Below are positions 24,456-35,900 of a stretch of 64,000 bases of DNA, piece by piece (the first letter of the stretch is position 1; every line of letters begins with the position of its first letter). The notes under the pieces were generated by a model. It did no database searches and had not been told where the DNA came from. It worked only from the letters and a program-made list of their open reading frames with translations. Origin of the DNA: Otis tarda. Lineage: Eukaryota; Chordata; Aves; Otidiformes; Otididae. The stretch lies in contig CM048552.1 of assembly GCA_026413225.1 (NCBI GenBank), positions 183,802,053 to 183,866,052 of the forward strand. The letters are read 5' to 3'. Position numbers and translations under genes: made by a program.

Positions 24456-27400
24456 GGCTGAAAATTATCATCACTATTCCTGAAACATCCATAATCATCT
24501 TCTCCAGGAAAGACAACTGAGGATTGACAACCTCTACTCCAACAGAGCTTATATCTGTCTTGGCCGCACGCTCCTTGCTCTCCATGCACTGACTGTGAGC
24601 CTTCATCACTTGCAGGCAGTTCTGTACAAGAAGTGTAGCAAGTGCACAGCAAGGAAGGATTTGCTTTAAGCTTATTGAAGACTAGTATTAATGAAAACTC
24701 ATGATATTACATTACTTTTTTTAATAAGTGAGCTTATGAAAAAGGATTGCTCTGGGTGTGATGCTTTTTTTTCAATATCAATGTATATGCATTGCCTTGC
24801 AGACTAAGCTTTGAAACTTGGAGCCTGCCATTTATTCCACAGGATGCAATGGTAGTCATATGAAATATTCATGGTTAATGAATGCTGGGAGGTAAAGTCA
24901 GAGGCGAAAGGGCAACACACAATTCAGAGAAGTCCTTAGGCTATGCTAATTTGCTTGATCTCATTTTTAAAAGTCAGACTTCTGACAGTCACAGCAGGCC
25001 ATCGTGTGCAGCACTCTCCTGCTGCGGGTGGAAGTCCATCATTACTACTCGCTGCTAAAGCAGCCCGCAGAGCTCCGCGGCACGCAAAGCGGAGCACCAC
25101 AATAGCACTGAATGCACTGTTATACCAGTCCTCTCCTAGGATCAGGGGAAGCTGGCACTGGAAAGATGCCGAGGGAGGCATCTCGTCCATTCTTCTGAAC
25201 AAATATAGGATCAGCTACAGTCCTAGCAGACATGAAATTTCACATTAAATCCAATATCCTTAGTAGATCCACAGCATTCTGAGGCAAGGATGGAGCAGGT
25301 GGAAATGTACAAGAAAATGGACAGAAGGCCAGGTTCTCCCTGTCCTGTATGCATCTTTCAGGCCTTATGTAACGGCCAAGGAAAAACACAGTCATCTGGC
25401 GACTGCTACCACAAGTTATATTTTTACCATTGCTGTTCCCTCTTTAAGACGACTACTAGATACGTTTCAGCTTCTCTACAGGAGTAGCGAACTGAAACAA
25501 CAGCAAACTCTGCCCAAATCATGGACACATGCTCTCACCCAATCGGAAGATGGCAGGTTTCAATAAGGTACAGTTTTCTGAATATTCCTTTGGCAGTGGT
25601 GCAGATACAGAGAAAAACAAATCTAAGGGAGATGGCAACAGGGAAACTCATGTGCACAAACACTGCGAACATGGCCTTGAAAGGGAGCTGGGAGGGAGAG
25701 CTTTTAGGTTGTATGCCAGTTAAAGCACGTTTGTGATTTAAGTGGAAGAAAATTATTTGGCACTAATTCCTGCCACTTCCAAGGAAATGTGACTTTGTAA
25801 GTAACTTTGTGTTAAATAAGTACATGGCTTTGTCATCAGTTTCTTTTACAACTGGAATCAATTTACAAGAGTATGAGCACAGTGATGGGGGCCAACACTC
25901 CTGAAACGTCCTTCTAGGTGCGCTGGGACTCCGTGCCTCCAGAAGGTGACTGTGCTGAGCTATACTGAAGAGGACTCAGTCAATAATTCTTCCAATAACT
26001 CCAATTCCATATCTTGCAGGCACTAATCCAAACCCCACTAAGGTCAATAGTAAGACTACTGAAGGCATGAACAGCTTTTAACCAGGACCAGCTTTACCTT
26101 CTCTGTTCTCTTGGATAAGCTGCTTCAGTTTCCTAGTGTGTTAAATTGAGAATGAAATGCTTTCATACACCACACAAGCACTGAGGGGACACACAGACAC
26201 CATTTGTAGAACATCCTGGAAGTGAAAATCATCCTCTGAATACTAAAAACTATTACTATGCATTGCAGTGAAGGAAAATTCATCTGGATTTCTGAACAGT
26301 GAAGGTCTTGTTCAGACCCTCAAAGAGATTGGTGGTGCTTGCATCTACGGAGAAGCTGATGCATGTCACCTGCATATTGCTGACAAATCATCAAGAGAGT
26401 CTACAGATGGTGTGTCCATAGGAAATACTGGTATGGATTCTGAGGTGCAGAGAAAAAAGGAACTGATAAAGTCACTGGAAAGGAACATCAATAAATTTGC
26501 CACATCTGTGACAGGATCCAGAAAAATCCCAGGTTTAACTATATTAATGCTACCAAGTGGTGCAATTATAGAAGCTGGATATATGGCTCTTGTCTAGGGA
26601 CAGGGGATGATCATCCATCAGCACCACCACTGCAGTCTGCTCCATGTCCTGGCATAATGCCTACTTGGAGCAGGACCGGGACACCAGAGTTAGAGCTGGA
26701 GAGAACTCCTGTTGAACTTACTGATAAGTTTGTTGGTCTTCACAATCAAATATACTAATACAGCTATGCAGGATCACAAAAAAAAAATGGGAATCAACCC
26801 AGCCAAGTATATTTAACAGATCCATTTGGAAATATGATTATTAAGATACTGTAGACATGAATATGCTACGCTAAACACAGAGGTACATTAAATTTATATA
26901 CTACACGACTGAAGAGTTAAACAAGTAATATTTTATGCTTTCAGTGATCACAGTATTATTTTTAAAGGAATCTATACATACATTTATGCAGCTAGGTAAG
27001 GGTTTATGATCTCTTGGAATTATAAAAACCAACTTGGCGGAAGAGAGAATTTTACATTTGAAAAATGTTAGTAAAAAATTACTATATGAAATCATTAAAA
27101 TGGAAAGTAATCAGAGATTATAAAGAACTTAAAGAACGGAAAAGTACACATTCAAGTTAGAGTCCCTGTGGATACTGTACATAAGGCTTGAATATTCACA
27201 CACTTGTACAAGAAAGTAAAAGCATTGAACATCAATAGTTTCAAGTCCACGTTCTGCCTAAATTTGGCAAAACTAGTTAATTCCTGTTTCATCTAATAAG
27301 AAATTGGCATGCTGGAGAACAATGAAAGCCTCTGAAGAACAAATATCTGGAATTGGCAGTCAGAGAGGCAAGAAGAAAAATCTTCTTGAACACTTGGAGT

Positions 27401-28222
27401 AGTTTTTAAAGCTCCTTTTTCTTTCAGGTAGAATATAGGAAGAACAAAATGTTTCACATGAAATCTTTGGGTCTGGAAAAAAATAGAAGAACAATAAAAT
27501 GCCTTTAAGGATAACTATATTCTAACACAGTATGTCGTGTAAAACAATTGCTTTTATTATTCTCCATTTTGGGAGTGCAGGAGCAACTTTGTCATCCATA
27601 AAAATAGCCACACAATCTTGGAGAAGCATCTTCCTTTCCTTCTTTGGCAATGGTTGCTGTCTGAATCACCTTCTGTTTTTGCCACATTATTGCTCTGCTC
27701 AAATAACATGGATGTACACACCTGCCAACTGTGCTTTTGGGGATTGCACTCCATCACCAATAGGAAGTTGCCATCACATTTCCACCAGCCTTTACCACAA
27801 ATTACAGATCTACTCACTATTACTTTTTAAGGGTATAATCCTCTATATGATTCTCAGTATTAGACCTTGGATGTGTCATTTGTTTTGCTTGCAACTGCCA
27901 ATTGTTTCTTTGGAGTTCCACAACAGTTGCCAAGTTGTACTTCTGCTGGATGCATAAGAACACCCCTGTGTGCAAACATGGATTTGTTTGTGTGCCCCTA
28001 CTCACACGCGTGGAAGGTTTCCACCATGGACATCATCAGCCATGTGGTTCAGATCTGCTGAAAAATCTATTTTTTACTAGGTTTGAAAGATAAAAAAAGA
28101 TCTGGTTCCAAGAATGGAGTTGCCTGCCAATATGCACTGCAAGGATTAGGACAGTCCAGGCATTAGCTGGTAATAAATGTATTAAGATGCTCATTAAACT
28201 TTGGTTTCTGTGGAGAAAAAAA

Positions 28223-28248
28223 AGAAAAGCTTCTGGAGAAGCTTTTCT
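28223..28248. repeat. Perfect 12-bp inverted repeat with 2-nt spacer
   Basis: Arms AGAAAAGCTTCT (28223-28234) and AGAAGCTTTTCT (28237-28248) are exact reverse complements separated by GG. The near-palindrome contains two HindIII-type AAGCTT hexamers. No gene is adjacent. Confidence 0.92.
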
Positions 28249-28387
28249 GGAGACTAGAGATTTGATTGTGTATTTCAGAAACACCATTGCTGCGTATCTT
28301 GAGACTGAACATAGAGTGGATTTCTAAAAGTTGAGATTTAAGTTTTCCTGAAAAAGGGCAACTCTAAAACAGCATCTGCCTGTCTTA

Positions 28388-28441
28388 AAACAAATATATA
28401 TACATACACATATATATATATACACATATATATGTATATGT
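28388..28441. repeat. TA/CA dinucleotide tract
   Basis: An alternating run of TATATATACATACACATATA and related units over about 55 bp. Confidence 0.85.
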
Positions 28442-29856
28442 ATTAATTGGCAGTAGCAAAGAAAGAGTAGCTTTTTTTTTAATTCTCTGAAATGAAGAAC
28501 TTTATTAGAATAAGAAAAAGGCTGTTATTCTAAAAACTTCTTGTATTTTTATTTAAAATTCTTCCTCAAAACTCTATGATGTGCCAGTGTCTTTATCCTC
28601 ATGTCAATCTCCTTTTTTCTGTATCAGCAATTAAGAATGAATTCATTCACAAGCTAGAGATCAAGGTTGGATCACTCTTTTCACCTTCTGGACTTCAGGA
28701 AGCTTTTGGTGCAAGCGACTCATTTGATCAGCATTATAGGACTTCTCTCAATGTACCAAGCCTTCCTCACTGGAAAAAAAGGAAGACAAAAGTGGGAGTG
28801 GCAGTAGAGCTCCAGATCACTGACATGATGGAGATGGAGAATGATGGTGATGTGAAGGAGATGTGCCAATTTAATTTGGTGTTGATCCAGCTGGAGGAGC
28901 CCAGCTGTGGAGCACTGCTATCAGCCCCAGAGAGCCAGACCTTGGAACGCAGCAGCACGGCAGCCACTGGCATCTTCCAGTACATTTCCTTGTCCAGTTT
29001 TGACGTCATTAAACTTCTAGAATTCTCTGTTTCTAAAATAGACGCTGGATTGTCTGGTAAACTTCCAGATACATTCCAATAAACAAAGAGAGTGGAAAAA
29101 GGTCTGACAGCTCTTCCATTTGACCAGCATAACCACTATTACCCTGCCTCTGAGCAAGACTATCTAGCCAATAGCAGATGCCCAGGGAATCAAAATAAGA
29201 AATAGGCAGGTAAAGAGCAAACTATTTTTAGTTTGTATACATTGAGTACTTACATATCACCAGTGATAGAGATCACAACTGAACAATCCTTTCTAGTAGG
29301 CACCTATTCCACATGACTTGATTTATACCTTTTCACTAAATCCTACTCTGCACCCACTTATATTTTGAATCTGTTGGAATCTTTGTATCTCTGGCTTTCA
29401 CAGTGTGCTAGTATTAGGGTAGTAACAACGTGGGGAAATGTGCTTCCTTTGCTTTGATAAAACAAAATATTGGGCAGTTTCAGGCACACTTTCTAGTTCT
29501 TTCATCCTGAGAAATCATGAATATCTGTTTCTTATTCATCTTATCCACAAAATTACAGATTTTGTTTCTGCTTTTATATTTTGCCATCTGTTTGGCATGT
29601 GATCTTTGTCTCTGCAAAGCTGCTACAAAGGAATATGGATGTGGAACCTCTGACTGTGGCCCCTTTCAAAATCCTGAGAAGGTAACTGCAAAGGCAGACA
29701 TGTCTTTGTAAGTGCTCATCTAGCAGAGCTTGAAGAACTAAATATTAAAGACACGGGCAGATATCCTTAAATAAGTGCTGCATGAACCCAATTGATGAAG
29801 CACCACGTGGGCATAGGACTCCTGCAGGAAAAGGAATAACATGTATAGCATCAACG

Positions 29857-29892
29857 TATGTGTGTGTGTGTATGGGCATGTGCATGTGTACA
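29857..29892. repeat. TG microsatellite
   Basis: A short TGTGTGTGTGTATGGGCATG-type run in intron. Confidence 0.8.
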
Positions 29893-31102
29893 TTTACTTG
29901 GAGGAGTGGAAAGAAGTGAATGAAGAAGGGGCAGGAAATCATCTCCTCGACCTCCAGCTTTCTCAGACATCCAGGGGATCCATCTTAACACCATTCAGCA
30001 AGAGCTATATTCTGTGAAACAGAGCCTGAACTGTAGCAAAAAGAAGTCTCTAAGGGAATTTTGGCAAAAATAGGTGGTGATGAGGAACTGAGATGAATGT
30101 CTCTCATTAATAATCAACCAAGTAATAATTTATATGAACTCTACAGTGTCTGCCAGACCCACTCCATAAACAAAGCTCTTGTAGCATCATCAAAACACTT
30201 GCCACTTCAAAATTACTTCTGTGAGACATATATCACTGACAAAGCTTTAGGGTTGTATTATTGTACTTTTGCGTTTTTGAATAAACCCCTGTGTCTGCAC
30301 AGAGGAATAGTTTACAGCAGATAATCCTGAAACTTTAGATGCTGTTTGTCAGAGCTGGCAATGCTGTAGCTAAAAGCACTAAAAGCAAATCTGGCCTCCT
30401 CTTGATCCTTGCCCACAAAATCACACGACAAACACTATATTTAGAGCAATATACATGACAAAGACTAAATTAAAGAAAACCACCTTCTCTTTTTACAAGC
30501 AAATCACTGGGTGAATCACTCCTTGTTCATCCTTTATTGCCACATTGCTTGGCACAACAGGACCCCAATCTTGTTTAAAGCTTCTAATGCAATGCAAATA
30601 ATAGGAGAGAATAGCAAATAATAATAATACAACAAAGTGTTACCACAAGAGACGCCGGTCTACTCCTAAGATGCATCTTCAATGCTGTGGTGTAAAGAAA
30701 TCTAGTGTCACTGTAATGTTACTTCTATTACTGTTTCTGCCATTTTGACCTCTAAGGAATCTTGGACACTACCTACCCATGGTGAATCTATTTAGTTTCC
30801 CCTTAGAAGAGCTCTGCAAAGAAGTACCTGACAGGTAAGCCTGAGAATGAGCTGGAAAATGCAGGACTTGATGTTGAGGGAGTCTGATGACAGTTTGTCA
30901 GTTTTTCACGGCTGACAGCTGCATGTGTAAGAAGCTAGAGTCAGAAAAAATTGACTAATCTTAGTCTCCATCCACAATCAGCTGCTCTTCCATGTGTAAA
31001 ATCCCATTGCCATTGTAGAGGTGAAAACAGAGGAGGGAAAAAAAGTAAAGTAGAAGAATAGGGAAGAAGGAAAAAGGCAAAGAGAAAAATCAAAAGAAAA
31101 TA

Positions 31103-31430
31103 TAGAATCATAGAATCATAGAATGGTTAGGGTTGGAAGGGACCTTTAAAGGTGATCTAGTCCAACCCCCCTGCAAGGAGCAGGGACATCTCCAACCAGA
31201 TCAGGTTGCTCAGAGCCTCATCCAACCTGGCCTTGAACGTTTCCAAGGATGGGGCATCCACCACCTCTCTGGGCAACCTGTGCCAGTGTTCTACCACCCT
31301 CAGTATAAAAATTTTTCTCCTAATGTCTAATCTAAATCCACCTCCCTCTATTTTGAAACCATTACCCCTAGTCCTGTCACAACAGGCCCTACTGAAGAGT
31401 CTCTCCCCATCTTTCCTGTAGGCCCCCTAC
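31103..31430 (-). mobile_element. CR1 LINE 3' fragment
   Basis: The plus strand begins with the reversed octamers (TAGAATCATAGAATCATAGA), then GGTTGGAAGGGACCTTTAAA, then the reversed end of ORF2. The copy ends around TTTCCTGTAGGCCCCCTAC, which corresponds to the codons for the YRKDGEKLF stretch of the larger copy. About 330 bp remain. Its 3' UTR differs slightly from the 19.6 and 57.3 kb copies (GATCTGGTTGGAGATG versus GATCTAGTCAGGGATG), so it is a related but distinct subfamily. It is in the ENOX1 sense orientation. Confidence 0.93.
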
Positions 31431-31822
31431 ATGCAGAGAAGGAGGTGAAGAACAAGGAGAGATGAACAGACAACAGTATCATCTGGAACATCTGTGGCAT
31501 GGGTCCGTGCTCTATCCACAGGCTGTTTTGACCAGTGCCAAAACTTTGAAGGATTCATGAGTATATAGCACCTGACGATGTCCAGAGTGCTGAGCTTCCC
31601 AAAGTCCTTGCTGTTTAAGAACTGCTCCACACAGTAGGAACAATGGACTTTTTCCATCTCCGCATCAATAAATCACTTCCCCATATGGGGTCAGTCACAA
31701 GTTCACTGTTAAGAAAACAATAAAGCTGCAAATTCTGCACATTGCCACCTGATCCCCAGTTAATAGCCCCAAAGTCAGTTTGTAAAAATATGGGACTGGC
31801 CAATATACAAGATGCAGTATAA

Positions 31823-31940
31823 CAGAATTATAGAATCAAAGAACAGTTAGGGTTGGAAGCGACCTTCAAAGGTCATCTAGTCCAATCCCCCTGCAAGGAG
31901 CAGGGACATCCCCAACCAGATCAGGTTGCTCAGAGCCTTG
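31823..31940 (-). mobile_element. CR1 LINE 3' fragment, very short
   Basis: Only the last 118 bp of a CR1 are present: reversed octamers with two changes, GGTTGGAAGCGACCTTCAAA, CTAGTCCAATCCCCCTGC and GATCAGGTTGCTCAGAGCC, then unrelated sequence from TGGCTG on. It is 5'-truncated within the end of ORF2. It lies about 390 bp from the 31.1 kb copy in the same orientation. Confidence 0.92.
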
Positions 31941-32889
31941 TGGCTGTATTTCTTGACTTTCAAAAGTCTTCTTGCACTCACTATACACTGCCTGGGATAA
32001 CCCTCTCTGGTTTTGCACTTCTTCATTCCATTTTTGCAGTTTTGACCTCATCATGGTAAGCTATTCAGTAAAGCTAGCCTTAGCCAAATGAAGTAGCCTC
32101 TTTAGGTTCCCTCCACTGGACGCTGTTCAACGTGTTTGCTCAGTGAACCTCTTCCTGAAGTAAAACTTCACTATGTTCCTTGAAAACCAGATCACTTTTC
32201 AACTCAAAGCTATAGAAGATGAGAAAATAAATAAATAAAACATGATTATACAGCCTAGGAGCTGTTAATGGATTTTTCTTTGCTTGCTATCTAGGAAAGT
32301 GCTGTATTTCAGAAATTTGAGAGGCACTTGTATGGTACAAAAAGTAAAAAAGGTTATTGGAAGATATAAGCACCTAAGTAGATGTAAATGAACACTGAAA
32401 AGAAGATGGAGAAATAGGGAAAATTTCAGTTCCCAAGCTAGGCTAATACTGAAATATAACTCTTGTAACAGATGAAACATAAAAAGCCTCCAATGTGTAA
32501 AAGATGGTAAAATATAATCTTCTGGATATTAATGTGACCTCAGAGAAAATCGGGGGGAAAAATTAAATTCAGACATTCTATTGGACATTTCCCAAATGAA
32601 AACAAGAGAGACTCATTTTTTTCTCACAAATCATGAAAGAAGTTCTGGCTATTAAACTGGTGTTAGCATGTGGATCCCTGAATCTAGGGAACACATACAC
32701 TCTCCTTGCCTTTCCAGGGTCACAGGAGTAACAACAGCCTTGCTGAAACCAGGAAGAAGCTGTGCAGTCCAGAAAGGCATCCCACCTACATTAGCAAGTT
32801 ATTGCACAAACATCAGAAAAACTGGGCTCTGTCAGACTGAAGGATCCTTCTGGCCCTCTAGGCCAGAAACCTGCCTCTAATAGAAAATC

Positions 32890-32916
32890 TTTTTTTTTTT
32901 TTTTTTTTTTTTTTTT
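32890..32916. repeat. 27-base T homopolymer
   Basis: An uninterrupted run of about 27 T on the plus strand, equal to an A run on the ENOX1-sense strand. It could be the poly(A) end of a short retroposed sequence read on the minus strand, but I cannot identify such a sequence or flanking target-site duplications. Confidence 0.9.
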
Positions 32917-35900
32917 AGCACCAGAACAGGACAATTCTGAAGCAAAACCTCCATAAAATGATCACCCAGTTTCCGAAACTGCAGCTCAAGGGCTTTGTAA
33001 GCCAGAGGAAGTTTTAGGTCTCCTTCAGGTTTATTTTTGGATTAAAATACCAATGAGCTTTATTGCATGGGATGTATTTCTCTTGGTGTTATTACTGGAC
33101 ATGACAGAAAGTTGTCCTGTGAAATCAACTGGAAAATCTTTACTGACGATATTTCAAACTTTTAACCAAGTTATTCTGTGTGCATGCTTCTCCTTCAAAA
33201 GCATGAGCAAGCAGGCATAAGAGAGACTTAAACTGTAATGTTAAATGATTGTTCCTGGTACTATTTTCCTAGTTTCCTTCATGTTAAATCCTTTAAATAG
33301 TAGGGCCCAAATTCCTAAAACCATTGTATCTTTAACCCCAAGAATACCCGAAGGAGGGTAAATATACTAGACGCAGTAAAGATTTGCTGGCTATAAATTA
33401 ATGCAGTAAGAAATCTTGCTATTTTGTATTATCCTCTACTAGAACTATTTGACCTCCATGCGTTTTATGGCAGTAACTTGTAGGAAAATATTTGAATGCT
33501 CTGTGCATGGGTAGAATACCTGTTGGATTTGAATTTGATTAACTAACTGTCGAGTAAGTAATAAAGTGGTACTTGGTGAATTAATAAACTGTTTATTCGT
33601 TAAGAATTAACCAAGAATCCTATCTTGAGAAATACTATGCAACATAGAGTATATGCAGCCAGAGTTGATAGCAGAAAGTAATGCTCCTCAGTGTCTACAA
33701 AAAGAGCTGTCTTAATTAAACTCCAATGCACTATGACAAAGCTATTTTGTTAGATTCTGGCTTTGAAAGCTGTCTAGCACCTCTACCAAACTGAAAACAT
33801 TCCTACATATATAGATCTAATTGCAAATACAGAGCATGACTACAGCTGATCAGGACCATGAGAAACCATTAAGCTACTTTACAAAAGCTGCTAAGGCCAT
33901 GGGCAGCATAATATCTCCATACAAAACAGAGGGATTTCTGAATTCATAGGAATCATAGCCAGGTACGGCCCAAGGAATCGGTAGTCATATGGGGATGAAG
34001 ACAGTGAGCTCTGTTGACTCGACAGCTTACACACAGACCTAGATGACAAAGGATGTAAAATGAGACACGAGTGACTTAAAGAACAGGCATTTTGCATTGA
34101 GGAGTATGAAATGAACTGAATGGAATAAAAGCCATATAAACCATGAGAACAGAAAGTATCATCAAATATATGGTTCCTTCTACATTCAAAAGAGGAAGAA
34201 TGGCAGAAAAACCCCAAGGAATTGAGGATCTGCCTGAGCACTATGGCTCAGGCAACCATCTTTTCTTCAGCTTTGGATAAAGTGCAACACTCAGTTTTTT
34301 GCTAGACACCTGCTAGAAGGGAGGGTAATAACGTGTGCTAGAGAAAAACAGAGTATGATGCTTACAAAATAGGAGATCTTTTTAATCTTTCCATTGTTAT
34401 ACCCATGATTTGACCTTTCTTCTCAAACTCAAACAGATTACATAAAGACAAGATTAAATAAAAATAAGCTATAAGCTTCCGCATGTTAACATTGTCTTGA
34501 CCTGCAGCTGGTAAGAATGCAATACTTTGCTCCAGCTAAAAGTATTTAGAACGATACTTTTTGAAACGTCTTCATTAGCTAAGGCTTCCTTTAACTACCT
34601 CTCCCTTTCTCAAATTTTGCAGGGTTTGAAAATTTCCTGATGCATTCGCTGCAATTCAAGGTAATGCTTCAGCTTTCCTTTCCATCCACAGATCTGACTG
34701 ACTGTGTTTAGATCTTAATGATACAAGCACAAGGGCCCTCTCAGCTCTCTGAAGTGCCTGTTATGGGCAGTCAGACACAATGGTCAAATGGCCGGCAATG
34801 GTGGCAACTGGAGTACTCTTCATGGCGAGTAGAGAAATCCCAAATGGGATACCCCTAACTTCATAATAAAACAATTCACCTTCTTCAATATGCTGAATAC
34901 AGTAATTATTCCATTGACCATTTCAGAAGAGGCTGGACATTAAAACAGTGTCAGGAGAGTGTACATTATGCTAAGGTAAATAAAGGTAGTCCATATGTCT
35001 GAAACCTGTTATTTCAGCGTTTCAGCAGACTTGGACAGACATTTCTTCATCCTTTGACATCCAGGCCACAATTGTAAAGTTTTTCAGCACAAGTACAATA
35101 ATTATAACATTATGACTAGCTTTCTCAGCTCATCTCCATTCCTTTTGTGTCTCCCACAGAGCAGAAAACCCTTCTCTCTACCATCTGGGCACACCTCTAG
35201 TACAAGGAAGGTCAGCAGCAGCTAGAAATGCCAGAGTAGCCAGCTGCTCTGCAGGCCTCCCTCCCTGGGGCCTCAGCACCGGAGCCATTATCAATGGAAT
35301 GGCACGGACTAATAATCCTTGATTTTGGCAAATAGCCCAAGGGCAGCCAGCTGGAACGGGTTAAAATCATCCTGAGGTTCTTTTAAGTTACTCTGGGAAC
35401 TGTGCAGGGCAGTGCATAGAACTGGGTTAATGCTTTTGGCCCCTAGTGACTCCTTCCATCTCTCCTGTCTTTCACAGCAAGGGGAAATGCATGCATCAAC
35501 TAATAATAAACCAAGGCTGAGCATGTGGAGAAGCCTGTGCCAAATATCAAACAGCTGGGGCTCTCCATCCAGCCGTTAAGCTAGCCCAATCATAGCACTG
35601 CCTGAAGCTTGAAGAGAAGATGTGAAAATAAGGTGGGTAAAAAAGAAACTTCCAAATCATCTGGAAAAAAAATATCTCTGAACATTTATATAAAGCTCTT
35701 GTGTCTTGTCAAGGGGTTTATTATTATACAGCTTTTATTTCCTAACAAACACAAACTTCTCATCATGTTCTCCACCAAAAAAGGGACTAGAAAAATGAGA
35801 AATGCTTGCAGGAGGAAGAAGGAATCTCTCCAAAAACACTTGCATCTCTGTACCTTCAAAATAGCTTAAAATACAAGCTTTGCTTTTGGCTGTCTTTCAG

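Noticed and set aside
26268-26597. 109-codon plus-strand open frame with a plausible helical middle
   Set aside because: It looks somewhat protein-like but I recognise no family, and no splice sites or retrocopy hallmarks such as a poly(A) tail or target duplications are visible.
28576-29082. 168-codon plus-strand open frame, the longest outside mobile elements
   Set aside because: No recognisable motif, no flanking splice logic and an uneven composition. One frame of this length is about what chance gives in 64 kb of AT-rich DNA read in six frames.
31206-31421. Plus-strand frame starting MLRASSNLALNVSKD, also seen at 19441-19668 and 57071-57286 on the minus strand
   Set aside because: The recurring peptide is the reverse-strand translation of the CR1 3' end, not a gene family.
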